DNA from: Streptomyces sp. APSN-46.1
GTDB taxonomy: Bacteria; Actinomycetota; Actinomycetes; Streptomycetales; Streptomycetaceae
NCBI RefSeq assembly: GCF_022815725.1
Contig: NZ_JALGRF010000002.1
Location: 992,001 to 1,056,000 of the forward strand
Direction of reading: 5' to 3'
DNA: 64,000 nucleotides
In this document: piece by piece, positions 1 through 9,718 of the stretch
How positions within the stretch are numbered: the first letter of the stretch is position 1
Layout: each line of letters starts with the position of its first letter
The notes under the pieces: model-generated
What the model was told of the DNA's origin: nothing
The model's database searches: none
Seen by the model: the letters and a program-made list of their open reading frames with translations, nothing else
Made by a program: the position numbers and the translations under genes

Positions 1-18
1 GAGCGGAATATCGGTCAT
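1..18 (-). CDS. Possible 5' end of a divergent gene (partial)
   Basis: Reading leftward, an ATG at 18-16 opens a frame beginning M-T-D-I-P-L that leaves the window. Only six codons are visible, so the product cannot be read. In Streptomyces the DUF4245 gene that follows commonly lies divergent to glpX (class II fructose-bisphosphatase), which would fit by position only; this is a guess from recalled gene order. Confidence 0.2.
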
Positions 19-80
19 GCGTTTGGCCTGAGCGGACGTCTTGCGGCCGCCGCGCCGACCCCCGGCGGTGATCGCTCCCG

Positions 81-629
81 GTGATGCGGGACGATGGTGC
101 CGTGGCAGGTATGAAGGGCAAGCAGACGGTCTGGGACATGGTCCGGTCGCTGGCGGTGATCGGGGTTGTCGTCGCGGGGATCTACCTCGTGATTCCCCAT
201 GACGACGACGCCGATCCGACACGGGTGGTCGACTACCGGGTAGAGACGATCACCGCGAGGCGAGCGGCCCCGTACCCGCTGGCCGCACCCGTCGGGCTCC
301 CCAAGGAGTGGCGGGCGACGTCGGTGACCTACGAGCGCACCAAGGCCAACTCCTGGCACCTCGGCTTCCTCGACCCGCAGAAGCAGTACGTGGCCGTCGA
401 GCAGTCCAGCGACGCCACGCCCGGGTACCTCGGCAAGGTCACCCAGCAGGCGAAGGCCACCGGCCGGACGCAGCAGGTCGCCGGCGTCGAGTGGGAGCGC
501 TGGGAGGGCGAGAAGTACGACGCCCTCGTCCGTCGGGGCGACGGCTACGTCACGGTGGTGACCGGCACGGCCTCCTTCGACCAGCTCGGCGAGATGGCGG
601 CGGCGCTGGAGTTCAAGCAGGCCGCGTAG
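81..629 (+). CDS. DUF4245 domain membrane-anchored protein
   Basis: This looks like the actinobacterial DUF4245 family: about 180 residues, an uncleaved hydrophobic segment near the N-terminus (around residues 19-37, ending YLVIP), then an extracytoplasmic domain with the family-like pattern 'LP..W..TS' and a C-terminal 'AALEF'. The role is unknown; it is presumably held in the membrane with the domain outside. The start is uncertain: in-frame GTG 81, ATG 84, GTG 102 and ATG 111 are all possible, and the later ones give a tighter fit to the membrane anchor. It stands alone on this strand and faces a convergent reductase gene across a very long palindrome. The last 20 bases of the gene are imperfectly duplicated just after the stop. 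Confidence 0.8.
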   Translation: MMRDDGAVAGMKGKQTVWDMVRSLAVIGVVVAGIYLVIPHDDDADPTRVVDYRVETITARRAAPYPLAAPVGLPKEWRATSVTYERTKANSWHLGFLDPQKQYVAVEQSSDATPGYLGKVTQQAKATGRTQQVAGVEWERWEGEKYDALVRRGDGYVTVVTGTASFDQLGEMAAALEFKQAA

Positions 630-660
630 AAGTTCGAGCAGACTGCGTAGAACCGCGTAG
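610..660 (+). repeat. 21-bp tail duplication after the DUF4245 stop codon
   Basis: Bases 610-630 and 631-651 are imperfect tandem copies (18 of 21 identical), each ending in GCGTAGA, and a third shortened copy, ACCGCGTAG, follows to 660. The first copy encodes the end of the DUF4245 protein and its stop. The second would encode a near-identical tail and stop again, so the protein is unchanged. Confidence 0.75.
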
Positions 661-740
661 ACCGGTAGACAGACGCGAAGAAGCCGCACGCCCGAGAATC
701 CCGGGGCGTGCGGCTTCTTCGCGTCCGTCTACCGGTCTAC
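657..740. terminator. Very long bidirectional hairpin terminator
   Basis: Bases 657-693 and 704-740 form a 37-bp inverted repeat with a single mismatch and a 10-base loop (GAGAATCCCG). It lies between convergent genes (stops at 629 and 749) and so can end transcription from both sides. The inner part, GAAGAAGCCGCACGCCC, is a typical Streptomyces terminator stem with A/T-rich flanks. The outer part, with ACCGGTAGAC on the left and GTCTACCGGT on the right, extends it far beyond usual length. Confidence 0.9.
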
Positions 741-748
741 GGGCCCGC

Positions 749-1345
749 TCAGACGGTGGTGACGACCTGGTCGAACTCCAGGCGCGGGGAGCGCGGGAAC
801 GGGGCGGCGTCGTCCTCGGCCGGCTTGCCGATGTTGACGACCATCAGCGGGGTGTGGTCGCCGTCCAGGAACTCCTTCTGGAGGCCCGCGAAGTCCGCGC
901 CGGTCATCGGGCCGGCGGCCAGGCCGGCGGCGCGGACGCCCACGATGAAGTACGCGGCCTGGAGCGCGGAGTTCAGCAGCGCGGACTGCTCGCGGACCGG
1001 GCGCTCGGAGAAGAAGGCGTCCTTGGCCTGCGGGAAGTGCGGCAGCAGGTGCGGGAGCTCCTCGTGGAACTCGTTGTCGGCGGAGAGGATCGCGACCAGC
1101 GGCGCGGCGGCGGTCTTCGCCTTGTTGCCCTCGGCCATGTGCCGCACCAGGCGCTCGCGGGCCTCGGGGGAGCGGACGAGGGTGATGCGCATCGGCGTCT
1201 GGTTGAAGGCGGTGGGGCCGTACTTCACCAGGTCGTAGATCGCCTGGACCTGCTCCTCGGTCACCGGCTCGTCGGAGAACGAGGACGCGGTGCGAGCCTC
1301 GCGGAACAGCAGGTCCTGCGCGGCGGAGTCAAGAACGAGAGACAT
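749..1345 (-). CDS. RutE-like malonic semialdehyde reductase / nitroreductase family
   Basis: A 198-residue FMN-dependent nitroreductase-fold protein of the HadB/RutE subfamily, which reduces 3-oxopropanoate (malonic semialdehyde) to 3-hydroxypropanoate with NAD(P)H in E. coli pyrimidine catabolism. Family features visible are 'R(T)ASSFSDEPV' near residue 17, 'YGPTAFNQTPMR' near residue 43 and 'GVRAAGLAAGPMTG' near residue 136. Length matches the subfamily (about 195). No other rut genes lie nearby, so a role in pyrimidine breakdown is not supported by context; in Streptomyces it may serve as a general aldehyde or quinone reductase. Start ATG 1345. It is transcribed alone, about 100 bp beyond the xseB stop. 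Confidence 0.85.
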   Translation of the reverse strand: MSLVLDSAAQDLLFREARTASSFSDEPVTEEQVQAIYDLVKYGPTAFNQTPMRITLVRSPEARERLVRHMAEGNKAKTAAAPLVAILSADNEFHEELPHLLPHFPQAKDAFFSERPVREQSALLNSALQAAYFIVGVRAAGLAAGPMTGADFAGLQKEFLDGDHTPLMVVNIGKPAEDDAAPFPRSPRLEFDQVVTTV

Positions 1346-1443
1346 CGGAAGCCTTCTTACGTGCGGGGGGGGCGAAGCGATGTCCCGACTCTACGACCGA
1401 GATAGGTGAAGTTTCAACTAAATCTGCTCGGTGGTGAGAGGGA

Positions 1444-1695
1444 TCACTTCTCGCCATTCTTCGACCCCCCGGCCGCACCCCCCGCACCCCCCGACTCCCG
1501 GGCCGCCAGCGCCGAGTCCAGCCGGGCGCGGGCCCCCTCCAGCCAGTGCCGGCACACCTGTGCGAGCTCCTCGCCCCGCTCCCAGAGGGCGAGGGAGTCC
1601 TCCAGCGACGTGCCGCCGGCCTCCAGCTTGCGGACGACCTCGATGAGCTCGTCGCGCGCCTGCTCATACCCCAGCGATGTATCGGTTTCAGCCAT
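1444..1695 (-). CDS. xseB: Exodeoxyribonuclease VII small subunit
   Basis: An 83-residue protein with the XseB pattern: '[18 protein letters not shown]' near residue 8, then '[15 protein letters not shown]' near residue 31. This small helical protein assembles in several copies on XseA to make exonuclease VII, which degrades single-stranded DNA from both ends. It is about the normal length plus a Gly/Ala/Ser tail. Start ATG at 1695. It follows xseA on the same strand after a 130-bp gap, the usual order for this enzyme; the gap contains short CGTGTGTCT / CGTGCGGCC repeats but no gene. Confidence 0.95.
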   Translation of the reverse strand: MAETDTSLGYEQARDELIEVVRKLEAGGTSLEDSLALWERGEELAQVCRHWLEGARARLDSALAARESGGAGGAAGGSKNGEK

Positions 1696-1825
1696 TCCCG
1701 TTTTCCACCTCGTGTGTCTCGTGTGTCTCGTGCGGCCACATCGTCCGTCTCGTGTGGCCACAGCGTCCGTGTCGTGCGGCCTATGCGTCGCGGACCCGGC
1801 AGTGCGCCGGGCCGCCGCCGCCGGT

Positions 1826-3040
1826 CTACTCGGGCGCGGTGACCCGTACGTGGAACTCGCCCTCCGCGACCCGCGCGCGCAGCTCGTCGCCCGCCGAGAC
1901 CTCCTCCGGCGAGCGCACCACGTGCCCGTCCGCCCGCTGGAGCACGGCGTAGCCCCGCTCCAGCGTCGCCGCCGGGGACAGCGCCACCACCCGGGCGAGG
2001 GTGTGCGTGAGCTCCGAGTCCGCCCGGTCCAGCAGGTGCCCCAGCGTCCGCCGACTGCGCGCCAGCAGCGCCGCCAGCTCGTCCTCCCGGGTCTCCACCA
2101 TCCGCTGCGGGTGGACGAAGACCGGGCGCCCGAGGGCGTGCGCCAGCCCCCGCTCCTCCCGGTCGAGCAGCCCCCGTACCGCGCGCAGGCCCCGGTCCCG
2201 CAGCTGGCGTACGCGCTCAAGCTCCTCGCCGACGTCCGGGACGACCTTCTTCGCGGCGTCCGTGGGCGTGGAGGCCCGCAGGTCCGCCACCAGGTCCAGC
2301 AGCGGGGAGTCCGGCTCGTGCCCGATCGCCGAGACCACCGGCGTACGGGCCGCAGCGACCGTCCGTACGACCTCCTCGTCGGAGAACGGCAGCAGGTCCT
2401 CCACGCTGCCGCCGCCGCGCGCCACGATGATCACATCGACCTCGTCCAGGGCGTCGAGCTCCTTGACCGCCTGGATCACCTGCGGCACCGCGTGCACCCC
2501 CTGGACCGCCACGTTGCGCACCTCGAAGCGGACCGCCGGCCAGCGCCGCCGGGCGTTCTCCAGCACATCGCGCTCGGCCGCCGAGGCCCGCCCCACCACC
2601 AGCCCGATCAGCTGCGGCAGGAACGGCAGCGGCTTCTTGCGGTCCAGCGCGAACAGGCCCTCCGAGGCCAGCGAGCGCTTCAGCTTCTCCAGCCGGGCCA
2701 GCAGCTCCCCGATGCCGACCGGCCGTATCTCCGTGGCCCGCAGGGACAGCTGCCCGCGCGGGGCGTACCACTCCGGCTTGGCCAGTACGACGACCCGCGA
2801 GCCCTCCGTCACGACGTCCGCGACCTCGTCGAAGACCTGGCGGAAGCAGGTCACGCTGAGCGAGATGTCGTGCGACGGGTCGCGCAGCGTCAGGAAGACC
2901 ACCCCCGCCCCCGGCCGCCGCGAGAGCTGCGTGATCTGCCCTTCCACCCACACCTGGCCGAGCTTGTCGATCCAGCCCCCGATGAGCCGGGACACCCGAC
3001 CGACCGGCAGCGGCGCGTCAGCCGACGTATTCAGACCCAT
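1826..3040 (-). CDS. xseA: Exodeoxyribonuclease VII large subunit
   Basis: This is the catalytic subunit of exonuclease VII, a 404-residue member of the XseA family. The N-terminal OB-fold is seen in '[25 protein letters not shown]' as split across residues 30-54. The catalytic region contains '[16 protein letters not shown]' near residue 201 and '[29 protein letters not shown]' as successive motifs near residues 236-264. '[10 protein letters not shown]' near residue 356 is the conserved C-terminal segment. It is a normal-length, intact gene with ATG at 3040 and the xseB gene downstream. The enzyme trims single-stranded DNA during repair and recombination in the cytoplasm. Confidence 0.96.
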   Translation of the reverse strand: MGLNTSADAPLPVGRVSRLIGGWIDKLGQVWVEGQITQLSRRPGAGVVFLTLRDPSHDISLSVTCFRQVFDEVADVVTEGSRVVVLAKPEWYAPRGQLSLRATEIRPVGIGELLARLEKLKRSLASEGLFALDRKKPLPFLPQLIGLVVGRASAAERDVLENARRRWPAVRFEVRNVAVQGVHAVPQVIQAVKELDALDEVDVIIVARGGGSVEDLLPFSDEEVVRTVAAARTPVVSAIGHEPDSPLLDLVADLRASTPTDAAKKVVPDVGEELERVRQLRDRGLRAVRGLLDREERGLAHALGRPVFVHPQRMVETREDELAALLARSRRTLGHLLDRADSELTHTLARVVALSPAATLERGYAVLQRADGHVVRSPEEVSAGDELRARVAEGEFHVRVTAPE

Positions 3041-3072
3041 GCACGCAGGCTAGCCGCCAGGGCTGACACCGG

Positions 3073-4434
3073 TCAGGGGGCGGCCGCGGCGCGTCGGCCC
3101 CGCTGGGCCACCAGCACGCCCAGCCCCACCGCCAGCCACACCGCCCCCACCACCTGAGCCGTCCGGGACGCCTCGACGATCACCGCGACGGTCACCGCCG
3201 CGCCCAGGACCGGGACCACCAGGTGCTTCCACCACTTGGGCGGGCCCTCGGCACGCCGTACGACGAACCAGCCGACCACCGACGCGTGCAGCAGGGTGAA
3301 CGCCGTCAGCGCGCCGACGTCGACGACGGAGACCAGGTGGTCGAGCCCGTCGTCGCGCCGGGCCGCCCACACAGCGGCGACCAGGGTGACCGTCGCCGCC
3401 ACCAACAGGGCCGGCCGCGGCGTCCCGTGCGAGGTGCGCGCGAGGGCGCGCGGCAGCCGCCGCTCCCGGGCCATCGCGAACAGCAGCCGGCCGGCCGCCG
3501 CCTGCCCGGCCAGCGCCGCGAAGGCCGCCCCGATCGCCTTGCTGACGGCGACCAGGTCGTGCAGCCAGGAGCCGACCGAGGACTCCACCGCGTTGTAGAA
3601 GGCCGGCCCCTGCCGCGCCGGGTCCGCGGCCAGCTCCGCCGAGGACACCGGGGTGAGCAGCGCCGCCAGGTAGGTCTGCGCGACGAACAGCACCCCGCTC
3701 AGGGCCAGGCAGAACAGCACCGCCCGCGCCACCCGCGCCGAGCCCCCCGTCACCTCCTCGGCGAAGGAGGCGATGGCGTCGAAGCCCAGGTACGACAGGA
3801 CCGCGACCGACACCGCGCCGAGCACGGCCGCCGTGGAGAAGCCCAGCGAGCCGTCACCGGTGAGCGGGGAGAGCCAGCCGCGCCGCGCCCCGTCCCGGAC
3901 CAGCACGGTCACCGCCGCGACCAGGAACACCAGCAGCACCGCGATCTCCATGGCCAGCACGGCGAACCCCACGCGCGCGGCCACCCGTACGCCCCACAGG
4001 TTCAGCAGGGTGGTCACGACCACGGCCAGCGCCGTCCACACCCACCGGGACACCTCCGGCACCAACGCGTTCATCGCGATCCCGGAGAACAGGTACGCCA
4101 CGGCCGGGATCAGCGCGTAGTCGAGCATCGCCATCCAGCCGGCGATCAGCCCCGGCCCCTCGCCGAGGCCCTTGCGGGCGTACGTGAAGACCGAGCCGGC
4201 CTGCGGGGCCACCCGGATCATCTGCGCGTAGGAGAAGGCCGTGAAGCCCATCGCGACGGTCGCGACGAGGTAGACGAGGGCGACGGCTCCGTGCGACGTG
4301 GCGTCGAGGGTGCCGAAGACCCCGACGGGTGCCATGGGGGCGATGAAGAGCAGTCCGTAGACGACCAGGTCCCGGATGCCGAGGCTGCGCCGCAGCCCGG
4401 TGCCTTCCGTACGGGACTCCGTGACGGACGCCAT
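3073..4434 (-). CDS. APC-family amino acid permease
   Basis: A 453-residue integral membrane protein with about 12 hydrophobic helices. The first helix region, '[20 protein letters not shown]' near residue 22, and '[19 protein letters not shown]' near residue 77 are typical of amino acid-polyamine-organocation transporters. It probably imports an amino acid or amine coupled to a cation; the substrate cannot be read. It lies just upstream of xseA (gap 32 bp) on the same strand and is divergent from ispH, with a 131-bp shared promoter region. ATG at 4434. It is intact, with no unusual codon use. Confidence 0.9.
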   Translation of the reverse strand: MASVTESRTEGTGLRRSLGIRDLVVYGLLFIAPMAPVGVFGTLDATSHGAVALVYLVATVAMGFTAFSYAQMIRVAPQAGSVFTYARKGLGEGPGLIAGWMAMLDYALIPAVAYLFSGIAMNALVPEVSRWVWTALAVVVTTLLNLWGVRVAARVGFAVLAMEIAVLLVFLVAAVTVLVRDGARRGWLSPLTGDGSLGFSTAAVLGAVSVAVLSYLGFDAIASFAEEVTGGSARVARAVLFCLALSGVLFVAQTYLAALLTPVSSAELAADPARQGPAFYNAVESSVGSWLHDLVAVSKAIGAAFAALAGQAAAGRLLFAMARERRLPRALARTSHGTPRPALLVAATVTLVAAVWAARRDDGLDHLVSVVDVGALTAFTLLHASVVGWFVVRRAEGPPKWWKHLVVPVLGAAVTVAVIVEASRTAQVVGAVWLAVGLGVLVAQRGRRAAAAP

Positions 4435-4565
4435 CGATATCGTTCCTCCGGGGGACGGGGGGTGACGGGGGGTACGGACAGGTGACGCGGGGTACGGACA
4501 TTCGACCCAGTCTGTGCCGAACGGGCGACGCCCGGCCTCCCGAAGACCCCCGTACGATGGAGCCC

Positions 4566-5558
4566 ATGACTGCTCCCGCTTCCCGCCGTGTCCTGCTCGC
4601 CGCCCCCCGCGGCTACTGCGCGGGCGTGGACCGAGCCGTGATCGCTGTCGAGAAGGCTCTCGAGCAGTACGGTGCGCCGGTCTACGTCCGCCACGAGATC
4701 GTGCACAACAAGTACGTCGTCCAGACGCTGGAGAAGAAGGGCGCCATCTTCGTCGAGCGGACGGAGGAGGTGCCCGAGGGCTCGATCGTGATGTTCTCCG
4801 CGCACGGCGTGGCCCCGGTGGTGCACGAGGAGGCGGCGCGCGGCAAGCTCGCGACCATCGACGCCACGTGCCCGCTGGTCACCAAGGTGCACAAGGAAGC
4901 CATCCGATACGCGAACGAGGACTTCGACATCCTCCTCATCGGCCACGAGGGCCACGAGGAGGTCATCGGCACCTCCGGCGAGGCCCCGGACCACATCACG
5001 ATCGTGGACGGCCCGGACGATGTGGACAAGGTCGTCGTGCGCGACGAGTCGAAGGTCGTCTGGCTCTCGCAGACCACCCTCTCGGTGGACGAGACGATGG
5101 AGACGGTCGACGCGCTGAAGACCAAGTTCCCGCTGCTCGTCTCGCCGCCGAGCGACGACATCTGCTACGCCACCTCGAACCGGCAGGCCGCGGTCAAGGC
5201 CATGGGCGCCGACTCGGACCTGGTCATCGTCGTCGGCTCGAAGAACTCCTCGAACTCGATCCGGCTGGTCGAGGTCGCCCTGGACGCCGGCGCGCGCGCC
5301 GCGTACCTCGTCGACTTCGCGAGCGAGATCGACGAGGCCTGGCTGGAGGGCGTCACCACGGTCGGCCTGACCTCGGGCGCCTCGGTGCCGGAGGTTCTCG
5401 TCGAAGAGGTGCTGGAGTGGCTGTCGGAGCGCGGCTTCGCGGACGTGGAGATCGTCAAGACGGCGGAGGAGTCGATCGTCTTCTCGCTGCCGAAGGAGCT
5501 GCGCCGCGACCTGCGCGCGGAGGCGGCCGAGCTGATGGCCGCGAACGCCGACAAGTAG
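4566..5558 (+). CDS. ispH: 4-hydroxy-3-methylbut-2-enyl diphosphate reductase
   Basis: The last enzyme of the MEP isoprenoid pathway: it converts HMBPP to IPP and DMAPP using a [4Fe-4S] cluster. The three cluster cysteines are in 'PRGYCAG' (C18), 'DATCPLV' (C102) and 'DDICYAT' (C200), and the proton-donor glutamate lies in '[11 protein letters not shown]' (near residue 132). Length 330 is normal. I prefer ATG 4566 over the in-frame ATG 4557 because actinobacterial homologues begin with MTA(S/P), and GGAG at 4559-4562 can serve as part of its ribosome site. It is divergent from the permease gene and 36 bp ahead of ppgK, probably in the same transcript. Confidence 0.97.
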   Translation: MTAPASRRVLLAAPRGYCAGVDRAVIAVEKALEQYGAPVYVRHEIVHNKYVVQTLEKKGAIFVERTEEVPEGSIVMFSAHGVAPVVHEEAARGKLATIDATCPLVTKVHKEAIRYANEDFDILLIGHEGHEEVIGTSGEAPDHITIVDGPDDVDKVVVRDESKVVWLSQTTLSVDETMETVDALKTKFPLLVSPPSDDICYATSNRQAAVKAMGADSDLVIVVGSKNSSNSIRLVEVALDAGARAAYLVDFASEIDEAWLEGVTTVGLTSGASVPEVLVEEVLEWLSERGFADVEIVKTAEESIVFSLPKELRRDLRAEAAELMAANADK

Positions 5559-5594
5559 CGAGAACTAACCCGCGTCCTTTCGTACGGTGATTCC

Positions 5595-6338
5595 ATGCAG
5601 ATCTTCGGCGTGGACATCGGCGGTTCCGGGATCAAGGGCGCTCCCGTGGACCTGGACCGTGGCGACCTGGTGCAGGAGCGCCACAAGGTACTGACACCGC
5701 AGCCGGCCACCCCCGACGGGGTGGCCGGCTGCGTCGTCGAGGTGGTGCGCCACTTCGACTGGGACGGGCCGGTGGGGGTGACCTTCCCGGGAGTCGTCAC
5801 GGGCGGCATCACGCGTACGGCCGCCAACATGGACAAGGCGTGGGTCGGTGTCGACACGGCGGCCCTGCTCACGGCCCGTCTGGACGGCCGTCCGGTCACG
5901 GTGCTCAACGACGCGGACGCGGCGGGCGTCGCGGAGATGACGTACGGGGCGGGGCGCGACCGCTCCGGTACGGTCATCCTCCTGACCCTGGGCACGGGCA
6001 TCGGCAGCGCGCTCTTCACGGACGGCCGCCTGGTCCCGAACTCGGAGCTGGGCCACCTGGAGCTCAAGGGGCACGACGCGGAGACGCGGGCCTCCGTCAA
6101 GGCCAAGGAGGACGGGGAGCTCACCTGGGAGCGCTGGGCGCACCGGGTGCAGAGGTACCTGGAACACGTGGAGATGCTGTTCTCGCCGGACCTCTTCATC
6201 ATCGGGGGCGGCGTCAGCCGCAAGCCCGAGAAGTTCCTGCCGCTGATCAAGGGCATCCGGGCCGAGATCGTACCGGCGGAGCTGCGGAACAACGCGGGCA
6301 TCGTCGGGGCGGCGATGGCGGCGAGGCCGCCGGCCTAG
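5595..6338 (+). CDS. ppgK: Polyphosphate glucokinase
   Basis: A 247-residue ROK-type kinase of the PpgK family, which phosphorylates glucose using inorganic polyphosphate (or ATP). Visible motifs: 'DIGGSGIKG' phosphate loop near residue 7, '[12 protein letters not shown]' with the catalytic Asp near residue 105, '[12 protein letters not shown]' near residue 129, and 'ELGHLELKG' near residue 150 (ROK-type His-Glu motif). The C-terminal '[12 protein letters not shown]' is characteristic. ATG at 5595. It probably forms an operon with ispH upstream and is convergent with a membrane protein gene. Length is normal for the family. Confidence 0.95.
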   Translation: MQIFGVDIGGSGIKGAPVDLDRGDLVQERHKVLTPQPATPDGVAGCVVEVVRHFDWDGPVGVTFPGVVTGGITRTAANMDKAWVGVDTAALLTARLDGRPVTVLNDADAAGVAEMTYGAGRDRSGTVILLTLGTGIGSALFTDGRLVPNSELGHLELKGHDAETRASVKAKEDGELTWERWAHRVQRYLEHVEMLFSPDLFIIGGGVSRKPEKFLPLIKGIRAEIVPAELRNNAGIVGAAMAARPPA

Positions 6339-6356
6339 GCACAGGCATAGGCGGCC
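6325..6356. terminator. Possible short terminator between convergent genes
   Basis: GGCCGCC at 6325-6331 pairs with GGCGGCC at 6350-6356 around an 18-base loop containing CTAGGCACAGGCATAG. It overlaps the ppgK stop and nearly meets the end of the convergent gene at 6357. There is no T tract, so this is a weak call. Confidence 0.35.
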
Positions 6357-6917
6357 CTAGGCGATGCGCCTGCTCCTCGTACTCCCCGTACTCCTCGGCG
6401 TACTCCTCGGCCGCTTCCCGATCAGCACGGCCTTGCGCACCAGCACGATGAGCGCGGCGACGAGGGTTCCCGCGTAGAGCCACCCGGCGTGCAGGGACAG
6501 GGCCGAAACCACCCCCATCACCTGGCTGCCGAAGCCGCCGGAGCCGCCGGAGATGGGCCACACTCCGGCGGCGAAGGCGATGGGGACGCTGATGGGCGCG
6601 GTGATCAGGTCGGCCGGCCGCACCCAGAGGGCGGTGGCCGCGGCGACGGGTAGGAAGAGCAGCCCGTACACGAACAGCGAGGAGCCGAAGATCAGCCAGG
6701 CGATACCGGCGACCAGCAGCATCGCGACGCAGGCGAACAGTCCGCCGCCGAGCCCGGTCAGCTTGGGCCGGGGCAGCCGCCGCCCGAGCACGGGGCCCCT
6801 GGGCCGCCGCCCGGGCCGCCCGCCCTGGGCGGGCACGCCGCGGAGGGCGGCCGGGGGGCTCCCCGGCCGCTGCTGTCGCTGTGGGTGAACCACGGAACGC
6901 GTCCTGTATTGCTCCAC
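6357..6917 (-). CDS. Small membrane protein, DUF6542-like
   Basis: A 186-residue protein with a long basic, proline/arginine-rich N-terminus (about residues 1-52), then four predicted hydrophobic segments (around 54-75, 79-97, 104-118 and 140-160) and a basic C-terminal tail. This layout resembles the Streptomyces DUF6542 proteins found beside ppgK; the function is unknown. The C-terminus is low complexity (repeated R, S, T and P). ATG at 6917. It faces ppgK and is divergent from ychF with a 134-bp gap that must hold both promoters. I infer only that it is an inner-membrane protein. Confidence 0.75.
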   Translation of the reverse strand: MEQYRTRSVVHPQRQQRPGSPPAALRGVPAQGGRPGRRPRGPVLGRRLPRPKLTGLGGGLFACVAMLLVAGIAWLIFGSSLFVYGLLFLPVAAATALWVRPADLITAPISVPIAFAAGVWPISGGSGGFGSQVMGVVSALSLHAGWLYAGTLVAALIVLVRKAVLIGKRPRSTPRSTGSTRSRRIA

Positions 6918-7051
6918 CCCACCAAACTAGGCGCGGAGTGTGCGCTTCCGGTGCGTGGACACGCGTACGTCCACCCCCACTCATCGGAAAGTAAACTGTC
7001 CGGTGGCCCACTCCGGGCCGCCGCCCCCTCCAGCTACGGGAAGTCGCCAAC

Positions 7052-8140
<1,089 letters not shown>

Positions 8141-8186
8141 CGGCTGACGTCACCACGCCGCTGATCTGGCAAACATGCAGGTCAAG

Positions 8187-8224
8187 AGGGGTTCGACTCT
8201 TCGGAGTCGGACCCTTGGTTTTTT
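8187..8224 (+). terminator. ychF intrinsic terminator with TTCG loop
   Basis: A stem of 8187-8199 with 8204-8216 (one G-G-type mismatch region and one G-T pair) encloses the stable tetraloop TTCG and is followed by six T residues (8219-8224). Its sequence is closely related to the hairpin at 12151-12183; see the finding on twin stem-loops. Confidence 0.9.
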
Positions 8225-8332
8225 CCTGCGCTGGGATGGGGTGAGGGCGTCTGTGCTGGGTTGTGTGTCGCGCGACGCTTCGCGGGCACGCAGGCCGTAG
8301 CGCTTTTCCTACTCGTTTGACACACTTGGGTT

Positions 8333-8617
8333 ATGGCCGAGACGACGTACAGCATCGGGGAAGGGCCGGCGACGCGGGTGAGCCTGTCGCTGCCGGAGGG
8401 GACCGCGGAGGCGATCAGGGCGCGGGTGGGCAAGCGGGAGTTCTCCGCGTTTATCGCCGAGGCGGTCGAGCGTGAGCTGCGCGGGCAGGTCCTTGACGAG
8501 TATCTGGCGGACTACGAGAACCGCAAGGGGCCGGTCTCCGAGCAGGCTCGCCAGCGAGCGCGGCAGGTCTTCGACGAGGTGTTCGCCGAGGAGGGTGAGT
8601 GGCCCGCCGCAAGCTGA
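8333..8617 (+). CDS. RHH-type antitoxin of a VapBC-like module
   Basis: A 94-residue protein with an N-terminal ribbon-helix-helix-like segment, 'TRVSLSLPEGTAEAIRARVG' near residue 14, followed by 'FSAFIAEAVERELR', and an acidic, disordered-looking tail suited to wrapping a toxin. It should bind its own promoter and neutralise the PIN-domain toxin encoded next, whose gene overlaps it by 19 bp. It is clearly related to the antitoxin at 10857-11108 on the other strand ('ISLPEDLAEAVRAHVG'). ATG at 8333; no strong ribosome site is visible just upstream, so translation may be inefficient. Confidence 0.88.
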   Translation: MAETTYSIGEGPATRVSLSLPEGTAEAIRARVGKREFSAFIAEAVERELRGQVLDEYLADYENRKGPVSEQARQRARQVFDEVFAEEGEWPAAS

Positions 8618-9012
8618 GTCACGAGGGAACGTTGGTCTTGGACAGCGAAGGGCTCTCGAAGCTACTCGCCGATGACGAGCAGGTGGTGGCGCTGGTTGCT
8701 GAGGCACGCTCGCGCGGCATGGAGGTCGTGATCAGCGCACTCACCATCATCGAGGTCGTCCACGCCCGCACGAACAAGTCTCGCCTGAACTGGGCGCTCT
8801 CCGGACTGCGCGTGGTCGCGGTGGGCGACGAGGAGGCGAGGGCGACCTCGAAGCTGCTGATCGGTGCTGGCTTGCATGGGCACAAGTACGCGATCGATGC
8901 GGCGGTCGCCGAGGCCGCTCTGCGGCAGCACCGCCCTGTGGCCATGTTGACCTCCGATATCGACGACATGGTCAAGCTCTGCGGCGATCGTGTGCGGCTC
9001 GTGGCGGTGTGA
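8599..9012 (+). CDS. PIN-domain toxin (VapC-like ribonuclease)
   Basis: A 137-residue PIN domain. The acidic metal-binding residues expected of the family are all present: D15 in 'TLVLDSEGLS', E52 in 'LTIIEVVHA', D100 in 'HGHKYAIDAAVAEA' and D120 in 'MLTSDIDDM'. PIN toxins cut structured RNA, often tRNA or rRNA, when the antitoxin is lost. The GTG start at 8599 lies inside the antitoxin gene, so translation is coupled. The intact four-acid active site contrasts with the damaged paralogue at 10537-10857. Confidence 0.9.
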   Translation: MARRKLSHEGTLVLDSEGLSKLLADDEQVVALVAEARSRGMEVVISALTIIEVVHARTNKSRLNWALSGLRVVAVGDEEARATSKLLIGAGLHGHKYAIDAAVAEAALRQHRPVAMLTSDIDDMVKLCGDRVRLVAV

Positions 9013-9030
9013 TCTCCCTTTGTTCGCGGC

Positions 9031-9219
9031 GTGAAAGGGCAGTGCCCCGTAGCGCCGGATCAGGACTTGGAGGGCAGCTCGCTTTCACCGTCGCTCGCTG
9101 CCTTCAAGCGACTCCTTGCCGCTGAGGGAGACTGGCGCCATGTGCGCTTCGAGCTGCACGAAGCTGAGTTGGAGAGCTCCTGGAAAGACCTGTCGCGAGC
9201 CATCAACAGCGTGCTATAG
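9031..9219 (+). CDS. Possible small protein, 62 residues
   Basis: GTG at 9031 opens a 62-residue frame that starts 18 bp after the PIN toxin stop and could be cotranscribed with it. The C-terminal half (from 'SLAAFKRLLAAEGDWRHVRF') looks amphipathic and protein-like, but I recognise no family. No convincing ribosome site precedes it. It may be a remnant rather than a working gene. Confidence 0.35.
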   Translation: MKGQCPVAPDQDLEGSSLSPSLAAFKRLLAAEGDWRHVRFELHEAELESSWKDLSRAINSVL

Positions 9220-9301
9220 CTGATGACTTGCTGTACGCGCCCTTATAGTTACGACAGCACATGGAGTCACGAGATCGTCCCGCGTCTTCCAGGGGGAATG
9301 T

Positions 9302-9718
9302 GTGGTCCCGCAGATCGTCGCAGTTGCCGGCGCGGCTGGCACCGCCATCGTCTCGGCGATGGCTACGGATGGCTGGCAGCGTGCGAGGGACGGCGTCGTA
9401 GAGCTCTGGCAACGGTTCCGGCCCGAGTCCGCCGACTCGATCCATGAGGATTTTGAGGAGAACCGGAGGGTTCTCGTCGATTCTCTCCAAGCGGGTGAGG
9501 AACATACGCACGCCGCGCTCGTCGCTGCATGGAACGGGTACTTGCTTGGGTTGCTCGTCGCACAGCCTCAGGCTCTTGACGCCCTCAGGCAGCTCAACGC
9601 GGTGCTCGCGCAAGAGAACACCGGTGGTGCCCATCCCTCCCTGAATATGACTGCCCATGCAAGCGGCAATGGGCAGGTGTTCCAGGCCGGGCGCGACCAG
9701 AGGATCACCCAGTCGTGA
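9302..9718 (+). CDS. Unrecognised protein with C-terminal QAGRDQ motif
   Basis: A 138-residue protein beginning at GTG 9302 (GGGGG at 9291-9295 as ribosome site). Its N-terminal segment 'VAVAGAAGTAIVSAMATDGW' is hydrophobic and alanine-rich, the middle is helical and acidic, and the last 16 residues read 'GNGQVFQAGRDQRITQS'. I recall proteins with this layout (AAGTA...ATD.W at the start and a QAGRDQ tail) as common, unnamed families in Streptomyces. The next gene carries the same motif near its N-terminus and overlaps this one by GTGA (9715-9718), so the two are translated together. Function unknown; the placement between two toxin-antitoxin modules suggests a conflict-related role, which is inference. 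Confidence 0.75.
   Translation: MVPQIVAVAGAAGTAIVSAMATDGWQRARDGVVELWQRFRPESADSIHEDFEENRRVLVDSLQAGEEHTHAALVAAWNGYLLGLLVAQPQALDALRQLNAVLAQENTGGAHPSLNMTAHASGNGQVFQAGRDQRITQS

Noticed and set aside
15..689. Long open frame antisense to the DUF4245 gene
   Set aside because: It is a high-GC shadow frame with no family signature and runs across the terminator palindrome.
8187..8216. GGTTCGACTC-type stretch as a tRNA T-arm or attachment site
   Set aside because: No acceptor, D or anticodon arm precedes it; it is a terminator hairpin with a T tract.
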